A DNA stretch of 64,000 nt from the NCBI GenBank assembly GCA_009731375.1, contig BJOX01000272.1:637235-701234 (forward strand). The letters are read 5' to 3'. The translations under genes and the position numbers were made by a program. The notes beneath the pieces are model-generated. The model saw only the letters and a list, made by a program, of their open reading frames with translations, had not been told where the DNA came from and did not search any database. How positions within the stretch are numbered: the stretch's first letter is position 1; every line of letters begins with the position of its first letter. Shown here one piece after another: positions 53,618 through 64,000 of the stretch. The stretch is from Paulinella micropora. Lineage: Eukaryota; Cercozoa; Imbricatea; Euglyphida.

Positions 53618-55620
53618 ATGGCCCTTGCTGTCGTTGCATGCTTTTTGTTCTACATAGTGGCCACAATTGAGCTTAGCAGGGCCTTTGGGAAATGGAATGT
53701 TGACGACTCTGGAAACATGAACTAGCGAGGAACGTACACTTGGCCGGATGGGGCACTCTTTGAGGGTGAGCTCAAGGACTGCTTACCGAACGGGAAAGGG
53801 GTGAAGACTTGGCCGGAATGGAAGCGTGATTTAGAGCAAAAATTGTGGAACATTTTTGATGGGGATCGCTATGAGGGCGAGTTCAAGGACGGTCAGAGGA
53901 ACGGGCAAGGAGTGCAGACCTGGCCATTTGGGAAGCGCTATGAGGGCGAGTGGAAGGACGATAAGAGGAACGGGCAAGGAGTGATGACCTTGCCGGATGG
54001 GCAGCGCTATGAGGGCGAGTGGAAGGACGATAAGAGGAACGGGCAAGGAGTGTGGACCTGGCCGGATGGGAAGCTATGAGGGCAAGTGGAAGGACAGTAA
54101 GAAGAACGGGCAAGGAGTGATGACCTTGCCGGATGGGGAGTGCTATGATGGCGAGTGGAAGGACAATAAGATACACGGGCAAGGAGTGCTGACCTGGCCG
54201 GATGGGCAGCGCTTTGAGGGCGAGTTCAAGTTCGCGAATGGATACGTCGACGGGCAAGGAGTGATGATCTGGCCGGATGGGAAGCGCTATGAGGGCGAGT
54301 TCAAGGACGATCAGAGGAACGGGCAAGGAGTGATGACCTTGCCGGATGGGGAGCGCTATGAGGGCGGGTTCAAGGACGATCAGAGGAACGGGCAAGGAGT
54401 GCAGACCTGGCCGGATGGGGCGCGCTATGAGGGCGAGTGGAAGGACAATAAGATACACGGGCAAGGAGTGTTGACCTGGCCGGATGGGAAGCGCTCTGAG
54501 GGCGAGTGGAAGGACAATAAGATACACGGGCAAGGAGTGATGACCTGGCCGGATGGGAAGCGCTATGAGGGCGAGTGGAAGGACGGTCAGAGGAACGGGC
54601 AAGGAGTGATGACCTGGCCGGATGGGAAGCGCTAATAATATATGAGGGCGAGTGGAAGGACAGTCAGAGGAACGGGCAAGGAGTGATGATTTGGCCGGAT
54701 GGGCGCCCTATGAGGGCGAGTGGAAGGACGATAACGTCAACGGGCAGGGAATGCCGACCTGGTCCGGTATGTGGCGCTATGAGGGCGGCTGGAAAGATGA
54801 CTGGAGGAACGGAGAAGGAGTGTACACCTGGCCCAACGGCAAGCTATGCCGCTCAATGGTGTTTTCATCTTGTTCCTTCTTATTTAAAATGGGCTTGTCA
54901 CCCGCTCTTCCCAGCAGCTTGTTGTCGCCTACCTGGACTATCCTTGCTATCCCGCAGGAGGCCGCGGTCCAGCTTAGCCAGCAGACCGCCCAGCTGGCCG
55001 CCTTGCAGCTGCAGACTGCAGACAATGACGCCTTCGCTCTCTGCAAGAAACACTTCAACGAAGAGTACAAGACGTTGCTAAGCTCATTCCACCAGCACGA
55101 CAAGGAGCTCTGCACGGTGTCAGTGCTGCCATCTCTCTCAGCTCTTGGCCTGTACCTGACCCTGGTGCTTGGTGCCGGGTACACATGGTGGCGGCAAGAC
55201 CTCACGGTCGTGTGCTTAGCTTTCTTCCTGTTTCTCTTCTTGTTGCTGATCCTTGACATTTCCCTGACTGCTACAAGCTTTGGCATCATCGAGGAAAGCA
55301 ACCAGCGCACCAAGGCTTCCTTGATGTCTCAAGCAAAGCAGCTGCACATAGGCGACCACCGACCAGACAACGTTGTCCTAGGGATGGCTATGGAAAACTT
55401 ACACCAGAACTTGGAGTCTTTAGATGTGAAAATCTTGTGCGCTGGAAAGCCAATAGCGTCTATGTCCATGTGGTCGCTATCTTCTCTGCTTGGCATGCTA
55501 AGTATACCGCTATCTTCTCTGCTTGGCATGCTAAGTGTACCCGCAGCTGGTCGAAGCCTGATCCTCTCAATTTACCGCACTTGCTTTTGTCGGCGGGCGG
55601 AACACCTGCATAGCGATTGA
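53618..55620 (+). pseudogene. MORN-repeat membrane protein, broken by a stop and frameshifts
   Basis: ATG 53618, hydrophobic N-terminus (ALAVVACFLFYIVATIEL), an in-frame TAG at 53723-53725, then about fourteen MORN units of about 23 residues (RYEGEWKDDKRNGQGVMTWP). Frame changes at about 54070 (two bases lost from gcgctatg), about 54632 (about eight bases gained) and about 54705. The final frame holds the last units and about 250 non-MORN residues with two transmembrane segments (SALGLYLTLVLGAGYTWW; VVCLAFFLFLFLLLILDI) and a duplicated LSSLLGMLS near the end. MORN proteins tether membranes or phosphoinositides; this one's role is unknown. GC-rich host-like composition. Confidence 0.75.
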
Positions 55621-55689
55621 AACCGAACCTACGCGAAGTGAAACCGAACCTACGCGAAGTGAAACGTGCAGAGATCAGATAGGCACACA

Positions 55690-55752
55690 TAAAGGTATGT
55701 ATATGGATCGATAGGTAGGTAGGTAGGTAGGTAGGTAGGTAGAATAGATAGA

Positions 55753-55830
<78 letters not shown>

Positions 55831-55863
55831 GGATGGATGGATAGATGGATGGATGGATGGATG

Positions 55864-55942
<79 letters not shown>

Positions 55943-55945
55943 CCA
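55690..55945. repeat. (GGTA)n and (GATA)n/(GATG)n tetranucleotide array
   Basis: Follows the MORN gene directly. Pure repeat with no coding. Confidence 0.95.
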
Positions 55946-56009
55946 GCTTTAGACTCTGCTGCCATTTTTGCATGCTGCTCGCCCTAGCTAGACAGATAGT
56001 GAGATAAAC

Positions 56010-56043
56010 AGATAGTTAGATAGATAGATAGATAGAATCTTAT

Positions 56044-56116
<73 letters not shown>

Positions 56117-56129
56117 GGATAGATGGATG

Positions 56130-56228
<99 letters not shown>
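56010..56228. repeat. (GATA)n tetranucleotide array
   Basis: Interrupted by one aatcttatt near 56036 and by gatg units near 56115-56130. Confidence 0.95.
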
Positions 56229-56850
56229 GAGATATCGACTAGTGTCAGAAAAAAGGAGCTTCTGATTTCGTCAACCAAGGAAGTCTGTTGGTAAAGTATT
56301 CACCCGATGCCCAGCTTAGCCGTGATGTTTGCACGGAAGGGACTGATACAGGCAATACCAAAGCTCCCTAGTACCAGGCGGGGCCAGGGCTCGTTCCATA
56401 AGCGCCCCTTGCAGAACGAGCTCCCACCTCCATTACAGAGGACCCAGTAAGCAGATGGAGTTTCGAGACTGTTCGACAGTCTAGTATAAACCGACAGAGC
56501 ACTGTGGGTTTTATTCCGGGCTCAACAAGCGAGAAAGGGCACCCTGAGGGAACAGGATTGTGCTTCCCGTCGCTATTTCGGCATGTGACTTATAGGCGTA
56601 TGGCTAGGCACACATAAGGCACCCCACCACGGGCCCAGCACACCCACACCATCCCCTAATTCTCTGTCTGTCGACAGATGGCACCCATTTCAAAAAACCA
56701 AGCCCAAGGGAGGGTCAGTGACACCTCAAGTGGCCTTGGTTCACTCCGTGGAGTAAGTGATGAGATCAACTGATGAGATATCGACTAATGTCAGAAAAAA
56801 GGAGCTTCTGATTTCGTCAACCAAGGAAGTCTGTAAAGTATTAACCCGAT
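56228..56850. mobile_element. Unit bounded by about 80-bp direct repeats
   Basis: 56228-56308 and 56774-56850 are direct repeats (gagatatcgacta, gagcttctgatttcgtcaac). The 465-bp interior is GC-richer, with no ORF of note. The arrangement could be a TRIM-like element with short LTRs or a local tandem duplication; TG...CA ends are not evident. Confidence 0.45.
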
Positions 56851-56894
56851 AGATAGATCCAGCGTAAGATTGCACAGCAACTTGGAAGGTTCTC

Positions 56895-56975
56895 CAGCTA
56901 CGTACACTAAGTAAGTAAGCAAGTAAGTAAGTAAGCGTAAGTAAGCGTAAGTAAGCGTAAGTAAGTTAGTAAGAA
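56895..56975. repeat. (GTAA)n array with gtaagc variants
   Basis: Short tetranucleotide tract before the AT-rich unannotated stretch 56976-57274, in which I see no gene. Confidence 0.85.
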
Positions 56976-57274
56976 GCATATCCAGATTGAATACTCAGTC
57001 CTGCAGCTAGCACATCTGAGACTCTACCGTTCAGAGTCGTAATTATTCATCATCTTGGACTTCTTTTAACATTCTATTTCTATTTCTTCCCTTCATGTTT
57101 TTATCTGTCTCCTCCCCTGCTTTCCCAACAGTTATTTTTCATTTTCTCTCCTGCTGTTCCAACACAAATAGCCTCCGAGAATACTTGCCGCTCGTAGGGG
57201 CTGATGAATCATTTTATCCCCTTCATCTGTTTAAACCTTTTTTTTCTTCTCTGATTTTCATTTTTCTCGACTTC

Positions 57275-58695
57275 ACCCCAGAGCTTCTCTCTGTAGTCTG
57301 CGTTTTCTCTCTTTCTTCGACTCTATTTTGACCCATGTTAGCCTACTTCCATCCTTCCTTTTCAGTTCTACGAAAAGTAAGCGTCCTTCGCTTATAAAAG
57401 TCGTTCAGCTAGTGGAAAAATTTATGTACTATATTGAAGGAAAAGCTGTCGTCATGTTCCGCCAATGGATCCTGATACTGTCGTCATCAGTGTATTGTCA
57501 CGACGATGAATTAGATGAACTAAAAGATGCGCTCATGAAAAAAAATTGAGAAAAGCTCGAAAAATTTGGTTCCCCTTGAATGTCCGAAGTGTCCAGAGTG
57601 TCTTTTGATCACACGGTTTGACACTGCAAAATTTTCGAAGAAATTCGAAAGGTTGGACCTGATTTCACTGTGACGTGGGAACAAAAACTGACCGTTGAAG
57701 TTGGGCATGTGACATTTTCTCTGGACACTTTGTCTTGGACACTGGCTCAGTATCAGACTCTGATCATTGCCCCCTTCATCGAAGCCTCGGAGTCTGTAAC
57801 CGTAGGTGCAGGTTCTTTGTTAGCGACTTCAGTTGTGACGATATAGACTTTAATATTATAAGATGATCGTCCTCTTTTCTTCCCTGTACCTTCCGAGCCG
57901 AGTAAAAAGGCGGGGCGGAGTAAAACAGAGGTGAATTAACTTTCCGCCAACATTAGGCAGGCGGGATGAGTTTCCTTAAACCATTCAAAGGCATTTCAAA
58001 GTGTTCAGGACTTAAAATATTGTGAGAGTCGTTGATGATGGGACCGGTGGTAACGCCGCAAGGTGACACCGCAGTCACTGACTAGTATCGGTAAATTTGT
58101 TGACAAGGACGTGAGATTTGAAAAATTCCACAACTTGATTCATGACTCGAGGTTTTTTCACAAAAGCCTCCAAATTCTGGTTCGTGACACACTGCGGCAC
58201 AGAAGCAACTATTAATACAAGTTGTACTTGACGGTCACTCTGCTCTGAAGTCATCCTTCATTGTACGGTACTTGACTTGCAGTACAATACTCTTGAACTA
58301 GTTTTGCGAAGTATTAATATTAATACAACTTAGCACTCAACTGCGACTCACTGGCAACTTGATCTACGTTCAGTCGTGTTCGTATATGATTGCAACTCAA
58401 GGCTTGAAGTCTGCCGCCAACAAGTGTAGTAGAAATCTACGTAAACCGTCCTCTAAGTCACTGTTCAAACGAAGCCTACCGTGACCGCTCTGCTACTATG
58501 ATTTACTGATATTTCAACTGCTCCGAGGCTCTGGAGTCAGGACTTAATGCAGCCATAGAGATCTTTATTTAGTAACTTCGGAGTTTCGGCGTTGTGTAAT
58601 TACCCTTTGGGACCGTTGTATTTTTCCCAACACATATTTTACGCAAACCGTGGCACTGTCACAGTTTTATTAGAACTTGAGTTAATAATCGTTGA
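57275..58695. repeat. Inverted segmental duplication, right copy
   Basis: Reverse-complement homologue of 26883-28147, continuing without break into the homologue of 10517-10762. It shows the site as it is without element Y (ctacgtaaaccgtcctctaa near 58447). The 57328-57549 frame (KVVQLVEKFMYYIEGKAV, DELDELKDALMKK) is also present in the left copy; a CPKCPEC cluster follows out of frame near 57580. Family unknown. Confidence 0.75.
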
Positions 58696-58974
58696 TTAGG
58701 TAATAAACTCCGGTTTGCCGAGAGACTTTGTTCGAAGCCGCGATGCCCAATCGACACTTTAATCCGCAAGTAGAACTCAGAGGTAGTAACGAAACTGAAT
58801 AAAAGTCCACACGACTGTAATTATTGCACAATGATTATTGTCCAATCTTGAATACCAATAAAGTCCGTCACCTCCGCTCTTATTGACTAGAACTACACGG
58901 TCATTCGACTATACGAATAAATTACTTTCCCACTCATAAAGCAATTACTAATGGTAAACGTAGTTAACCTTCCA
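58462..58974 (-). mobile_element. 3' LTR of Copia element
   Basis: On the minus strand it follows the purine tract aactaagggggagcg and begins at or near TTGGAAGGTTAAC. The end near 58462 reads TTTGAACA (TG...CA form). About 513 bp. Part of it (58462-58695) is repeated at 10531-10762. Confidence 0.6.
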
Positions 58975-59554
58975 ACGCTCCCCCTTAGTTCTATGCGATA
59001 TGCAAGTAATGATTAATACCTCTATGATTAATAACTATTGCAAAGCGATAAATGGCCACCATTTCAAATTGTAAGATTGAAGTGGTTGTTAAGTCACAAA
59101 ACTGAAAAATCGCCATTCCATTCCAGTCCAACCGCCTTTGTTTCGTTACCACAATGGCATCTCGATGTTACGATTAAAACATCCGCAGTAGTCTTTCAAG
59201 TATGACCATATTAGCACGTAAACTGAATTACATCACCGACTCATTGAGTCCAATATAATTAGTTGAATTCTGCCATCCCGCCAATAATGAAGATTACGCG
59301 ACGTACAGTCGGCTCCGATGACTGATGTCCTCTTCCCGCTCTCGTCGCAATACGATCGATGGTGATGCAAACCACACGCCTCGCATTCGCGCTCGACTTT
59401 TAAGTCCACGGGAACATTTTCTCAATGCGCTCGACTACCTGCGCAAAACACTTCCTGCACACTCCAAAGAGAGAAAACTTACAACAGAACAAGATTAGTT
59501 GACTCTGCGGAAATTTGCGTATTTTACGTGAGCTTACAGACTTGAGAAATAAAT

Positions 59555-60718
59555 TTATGGATCAAGTTTTACCATGAACTTACTAACGAGATATTCAAAC
59601 TGATCTGTTGGAACATGTTTTGTTAGTACGTCTGCAATCTGTTTCTTTGTCCCTACTTTCACAAATTTAATCTCATTGTCTCTCTGTGTGTGATGAATGA
59701 AATGAAGTTCTAGGGGTAAGTGTTTGGTGCGAGCTGCTAAGATAGTCTGAGCGTTGTCCTCATAAAGCTCTATCGGTCCCTTTTGCGCTATTTCTAACTC
59801 TTCCGTGATATGTCGTAGCTAATCCCTCCCGTATACATTCTGCTGCCGCGAAAATTTTAGCATCATTAGAGCTGAGTGCGATTCTCATCTGTCGCTTTGA
59901 CAACCAAGCTACCGGGTCTCCTCCCAAAGTCACTACGTAACCTGTGCGTGACTTTCCGGTCTTTTTACAGACCTTATGCGCAGCATCTGACCACAGAGTA
60001 ATCTGCTGGTAATAAGTATGTTCTTCCTTCTTGAGATGATCTAGGCCCGTGAAATGCGATACCGCGAAATGAATTTTTTAAATACCTAAAGATCCTACCT
60101 AATTATAAGGCACAAGCTAGTCCTGGGTCTACTGTCTGCATGACGCTAGCTGCATTGAGTGCTTGATCTGCGTCGGGGCGTGCCATCTTTGTTAGAAACA
60201 AAAGCTTCCCTACCAAACTAGGTATTGAATGTTTCCTAAAGGCACCGGTTTCTCCCATGGGTTCGGGGTCATGCTCAGCACTAGGAGTACTGACTGGTCG
60301 AACATCGGCATATCCTACATCCTTTAAAATCTGTTTCTGATACTTATTCTATTCTGATGCAATAAAATGCGTTCTCCTTCCTGAACTATCTCTATTCCTT
60401 TAAACTCCTTAGCCACTCCCAAACGCTTAAAAGGATAAAACTTTTCTAGTTTACTAGCCAAACGGTCGTACGCTCGTTCGTTAGGAGCTGAGAAAATAAG
60501 ATCGTCTACATGGAAAATACCTATGATAGCATCTCTTATTGGCTTATCCTACGAACATGCATAAATCTGAGTCTAGTAACCTGACTCCTAATTCCTCCAA
60601 CTTAGGGGCTAAAATCTCATACCATCTCCTACCAGCTTGCGGCGCGCCATACAGAGCTCCATCTACTCTCCATATCATGCCTTTATGCTCCTCACTGTCT
60701 ATCCCATCGGGTGCATAT
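59555..60718 (-). pseudogene. pol: Ty1/Copia pol remnant: RT end and RNase H
   Basis: Order on minus from 60718: VDGALYGAPQAGRRWYEILA, FHVDDLIFSAPNERAYDRLA (catalytic DD), KRLGVAKEFKGIEI, SLVGKLLFLTKMARPDADQA, WSDAAHKVCKKTGKSRTGYV with AWLSKRQ and ALSS (RNase H), HHTQRDNEIKFVKVGTKKQI and ADVLTKHVPTDQFEYLVSKF, then TAA at 59555-59557. An in-frame TAA sits before the DD motif near 60547, and there are several frame changes. Truncated at 60718: integrase, protease, gag and 5' LTR are absent. Confidence 0.8.
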
Positions 60719-60990
60719 CACACGAAATCACACGCAACTGTCACTGGTGGCACGCACTGCCACCCGCCACCTAAAAACCAGCAGCCACACAGCAGGAACT
60801 ACGTCAGCATCCGCGGGGGGTGGGAGGGGGGGGGGGGGGGNNNNNNNNNNCCCCCCCCCCCCCCCCCCCGCCCCGCCCCCGCCCCCGCCCCACCTGCCGG
60901 CCGCGACCAATCCTGTACAATATTACATACATGAACATTCATTGCTTTGCACACTAGTTTATGCATGTAAGTAGCTAGTGGATCACCTAC
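60719..60990. other. Short intergenic region with poly-G/N gap/poly-C
   Basis: Gap 60841-60850 is flanked by g on the left and c on the right, suggesting a mis-joined homopolymer or hairpin. No gene seen. Confidence 0.6.
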
Positions 60991-61800
60991 TCAAGCTTGC
61001 CACTCCTGATCATCACTGCAATCCTCTTCCTCCTCTTCTGGATCGCCGTCGCCACACTCCTCACACCCTCGCCAATCGAGGTGGCTGGGTGCGATGGAGT
61101 TGGCGCATTCGCACTGCGGGCAGATGTAGTCTTTCTGTTCCTCAGGCAGCCAGGCTTCCTGATCTTGCTTCTCTTCATCGGCGCCAACGTAGGACACACC
61201 TGCCGCCACTGCACTGACAGGTCTGGACGACGATGAAGAGGATCCGGAGGAGGGAGAGGAAGAAGAAGAAGAGGAAGAAGAAGAAGAGGCGGAAGAGGAT
61301 CCCTTGGCATCCTGAACAGCAGGGCTGTTAGCTTCTAGCCTCTTACGCAGCGCAGCCAGTTTACCTGACACATGTAAGCCCAACTCTCGCAGCTTCTCCT
61401 TGCACTGCTTCTTTGTGAGGTTGGCATATAATCCCACGTCTCCGTCTTTGGATGCATCGGGATCCGCAGGCATATTCTCCTCGAGGCGCGTTCTGAGCTC
61501 GGCGACCCGCCCATCGCTTGGTAAGCCCATGTCTTGCAGCATCTTCCGCAGCTCCGCTGCCTTGAACGAGTCAAATCTCCCCTTCTTTGCCTTCTTGCGC
61601 TTCGAGCGGGATGTAGCCTCCTTGCGAAAGTAGGCGATCTTGTCGTCCCTGCTCATCCCAGTTGTAGCGTCCGATCGGACGTGGACGGCCGCCTGCTTCC
61701 CTCCAGTGCCGTGCACTGTTGGGCACCTTTCTCCGTTGGGATGTCCAATATGGGGCTGCTTGACACGCTGGGTGCACTTCTCGCACCGGGGCCGACTTCA
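60991..61800 (-). CDS. Terminal exon of unknown gene: zinc knuckle-like motif, two SAP domains, zinc ribbon
   Basis: Minus-strand frame to the stop at 60991. It begins within CEKCTQRVKQPHIGHPNGE followed by RC (Cys2-His-His-Cys spacing), then AAELRKMLQDMGLPSDGRVA and CKEKLRELGLHVSGKLAALR (two SAP-like helix pairs, DNA binding), a long Ser run, and CPQCECANSIAPSHLDWRGC with EECGDGD (Cys4 ribbon). GC-rich host-like coding. Probably continues from exons at 61800-62577 and 63157-64000. Nuclear DNA-related role inferred from SAP; family not identified. Confidence 0.6.
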
Positions 61801-61849
61801 GAGTCCTGCCGGAGGTCGATGACGATACTGTCTGCGTCGTTGACAGCGC

Positions 61850-62577
61850 TTGAGTGCTGCATACAGGACGCCGGACACAAACACTTTGCCTTCTGCTTTC
61901 TCAGGCGCAGGGCGGGAATACTTAAACGATCGAAGCTCCCGAAAGCCCCAGGAGCCAAGCTTGCGTGGGCGCACTGGGTTGGCCTTAATCCACGCCTCGA
62001 TGACGTCGGTATCGTGCCCGTAGTATCGATTGTGCTCGTAGCCTGCGCCCTCCATAGCTTCCAGCCAGTCTTCTACAAGCGAAAATCCACGCCCCTACTC
62101 GACCTAAGCTTGCAAAAAGACGTGGGTGAACTTCCGTTTGGATCAGTCACACTGATTCCACGCGTGGTTAGCGCAGAGACAGTGTGTCTCCATGTCGATG
62201 CCATACTTTTCACGGTAGCAGGATTCGGCATACAAGAACTCGTAGTTCTGAAAATCCCCGCCACCGTCACCGGTACGGACACCAGGACTAGGAAGGGACG
62301 AAATCTCACCGCTGCCTCCGTCCGCCTCACTGCGGCAGTGAAAGTCCCAAACGTAGCGCGTCGTTGCCCCGGAGTGCGCCGTCATCATCACGTTGTGAAT
62401 GTACTCGTACTGCATATGCCAGTCCGCGCGTCGAGTAACCAATGTGAAGAGCAAGTTGTTCATCTTGCATCCGTTCTCTGAGTACCACGAGATATAGTCC
62501 TGGTAAATGACCCACTGGCCCGATCCAGCCTCCAATGCTTCGATGCGCGCCTGGATGTAGCTACACACCACCAAACG
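61850..62577 (-). CDS. Internal exons of the same unknown gene
   Basis: A likely exon begins after ggtgtgtag near 62563 (SYIQARIEALEAGSGQWVIY) and runs to about 62155 (CANHAWN). A short intron with an acceptor cttgtag near 62070 joins DWLEAMEGAGYEHNRYYGHD. The link to the SAP exon near 61800-61880 is not resolved. Aromatic- and His-rich (YQDYISWYSENGCKMNNLLF, YVWDFHCRSE); no family recognised. Confidence 0.5.
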
Positions 62578-62807
62578 CACAACAAAGTGCGGTTGACAGA
62601 GAGTCTAGACTTCAAAACTTTTTGCATCACAATACCAGCACATGACCTGAGTTAGTTTACATAGGTCATCTGATGGGCTTGCAATGATTAGATGATATGC
62701 GCCTTGTGATTTTCGGTGTTAAATTTGCTTTAGTCAAATTAAACACAGGAAATCACCAGTAACGTCGTCCTGCCTTTGCAATTTGTGTTCCGGCAGCATT
62801 GTAACAC

Positions 62808-63128
62808 GCGCATCTGCATTAATATGATGATTCGTGTGTTACAATGCCAACTAGCATCGTTTCAGGTGGCATCGGTTACTGCAGCAGTGAACGGGGGTTT
62901 CGTCAAAGTAGATAGTAATTGGGTGTACATGTATCTACCATATCGAAACCCCTTACATCAGCTGAGGCGCATTTGCATTAATATGATGATTTGTGTGTTA
63001 CAATCATAATGCAACAAGCATCGTTTCAGGTTGCATCGGTTACGGCAGCAGTGAACAGGGGTTTCGTCATGATTAATAGGGATTGGGTGTACACGTGTGG
63101 ACCATAGCGAAACCCCTTACATCAGCAA
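62808..63128. repeat. Two tandem copies of a 158-162 bp unit with internal inverted repeat, in intron
   Basis: Units 62808-62966 and 62967-63128 share ctgcattaatatgatgatt-like starts, agcatcgtttcaggt and ggggtttcgtca, and end cgaaaccccttacatcag. Within each unit ggggtttcg and cgaaacccc form a stem. Located in the intron about 62578-63161 of the minus-strand gene. Confidence 0.75.
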
Positions 63129-63156
63129 GAACAACAAGCACTAAAACCATAATTGA

Positions 63157-64000
63157 TTACCTGCGCTGGACTTGGTAGTAGTTATCGTGCCTCTTGGCTC
63201 GGTGGACACGAACCTTCAGCTTCTGGATGAGCGTCAGGTTGCGCTGGCCGTCCTTTTTATCCTCCTCCCGCGCAAGCTCCGCCTTCCAGCGGTCCCAGTT
63301 GTCGTGCCAGTGACAAGGAACTGTCTTAGTGATACAACGAAACAAGATCTGGGAATCAGCCAACATCTTGTTCAGAGTTGCACGGGTACGTGGCTGATAG
63401 AAGTGGTGATAAGCGGTACCGCAGCGGCCTTTACAAATGTACGCTTCCGCGTTCTTTACTACCCACTTCCCAGCCTTCATGTCTGCTACCAGGCGCTCAA
63501 CTGAACCAGCGTCTGACACCATCTGTGCGTAAATGCTGGGGAAGAATGCAGTCTTATAGTTCTCATGGAAACTGTCTAAATTACTGTACCAATACAGCAT
63601 ATCGCGACCGGATTTTGCATTCATGCCTTCCAGGATTACTTTCCCTGTTATGCGGCCCTCCCTGTCGGTGATGTAATCACTGGATTCATGATCCATCCAC
63701 ACTTGGCTGAAAATGTCAACGCGAGCTTCATTGTCAGCTGTTTTCCTTTCCTCTTCTAGTATTTTAGCGATTTGTTCTGCTCTGCGACCGTATCTCCTGC
63801 TAGGATTGTCAAACCAAGCATGGAAATATTTTTTGGTCATCTTGCCTCGCAGCTTAGCCACTATTTCCTGCTTATGGGTATACTTTGGAGGTAGCTCTTC
63901 AATCAGCTGCTTCACTGCGTGAGCAGCTTCAACTTCAGTTGTGTTGCTTTGCAGCATAGCAGCAGTCTTGCTAAACCTGTCTCTGCCCTGCTTGGAAAGA
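63157..64000 (-). CDS. Upstream exon of the same unknown gene, running off the window
   Basis: Open from beyond 64000 to the donor cgcag/gtaatc near 63161 (the frame's own stop is at 63157). At least 280 residues: KQEIVAKLRGKMTKKYFHAW, DMLYWYSNLDSFHENYKTAF, CKGRCGTAYHHFYQPRTRAT and TKTVPCHWHDNWDRWKAELA. The Cys/His pattern might bind zinc. No family recognised; it could be a host gene or a domesticated or large transposon gene. Confidence 0.55.
   Translation of the reverse strand, partial: LSKQGRDRFSKTAAMLQSNTTEVEAAHAVKQLIEELPPKYTHKQEIVAKLRGKMTKKYFHAWFDNPSRRYGRRAEQIAKILEEERKTADNEARVDIFSQVWMDHESSDYITDREGRITGKVILEGMNAKSGRDMLYWYSNLDSFHENYKTAFFPSIYAQMVSDAGSVERLVADMKAGKWVVKNAEAYICKGRCGTAYHHFYQPRTRATLNKMLADSQILFRCITKTVPCHWHDNWDRWKAELAREEDKKDGQRNLTLIQKLKVRVHRAKRHDNYYQVQRR

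Overview
The window is nuclear DNA of a eukaryote, most likely a protist or alga. One host gene has GT-AG introns made almost entirely of microsatellites, simple repeats are everywhere, and the rest is mostly mobile elements plus an integrated small DNA virus. No feature fixes the species. The assembly has four N gaps (37109-37333, 38743-38752, 48099-48108, 60841-60850). Many ORF breaks fall at homopolymers, so some 'pseudogene' calls may be base-call errors.

1-4.1 kb: the last six exons of a WIPI/Atg18-family (PROPPIN) autophagy gene, plus strand. 4.1-5.3 kb: intergenic DNA with a foldback element. 5.35-26.9 kb: two Ty3/Gypsy-type LTR retrotransposons, X and Y. Taken at face value they look like three elements with mismatched LTRs. 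LTR pairing, 4-bp target-site duplications (GCAT for X, AAAT for Y) and reciprocal junctions show that X (plus) and Y (minus) were rearranged by one inversion of about 7.3 kb (about 9.9-17.2 kb). Both have Gag with a CCCH zinc finger, an in-frame UGA between gag and pol, a retropepsin-like domain with an unusual DTMA motif, and RT-RNase H-integrase. X is nearly intact; Y is decayed and has lost its RT YIDD motif.

26.9-28.15 kb: one copy of an inverted segmental duplication; the partner is at 57.3-58.7 kb. 28.15-44.0 kb, perhaps to 45.6 kb: an AT-rich integrated virus of the polinton-like virus/virophage type. Left to right it has a broken protein-primed-type DNA polymerase B, an ExoX-C-like protein, a virion protein, double-jelly-roll major capsid, penton, a scaffold-like protein fused to an adenain-type protease, small basic proteins, a packaging ATPase, a long fibre with an S74 chaperone end, and a DDE (rve) integrase. 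Replication and integration genes read plus; structural genes read minus.

45.9-51.6 kb: a broken non-LTR retrotransposon (ORF1, endonuclease, RT) holding a 168-bp fragment of element X. 51.7-52.7 kb: a second LINE remnant on minus, tail to tail with the first. 52.8-53.6 kb: microsatellites. 53.6-55.6 kb: a broken MORN-repeat membrane-protein gene. 55.7-57.0 kb: tetranucleotide arrays around a unit bounded by direct repeats. 58.5-60.7 kb: a 5'-truncated Ty1/Copia element on minus. 60.99-64.0 kb: a multi-exon minus-strand gene of unknown role with SAP domains, running off the window.
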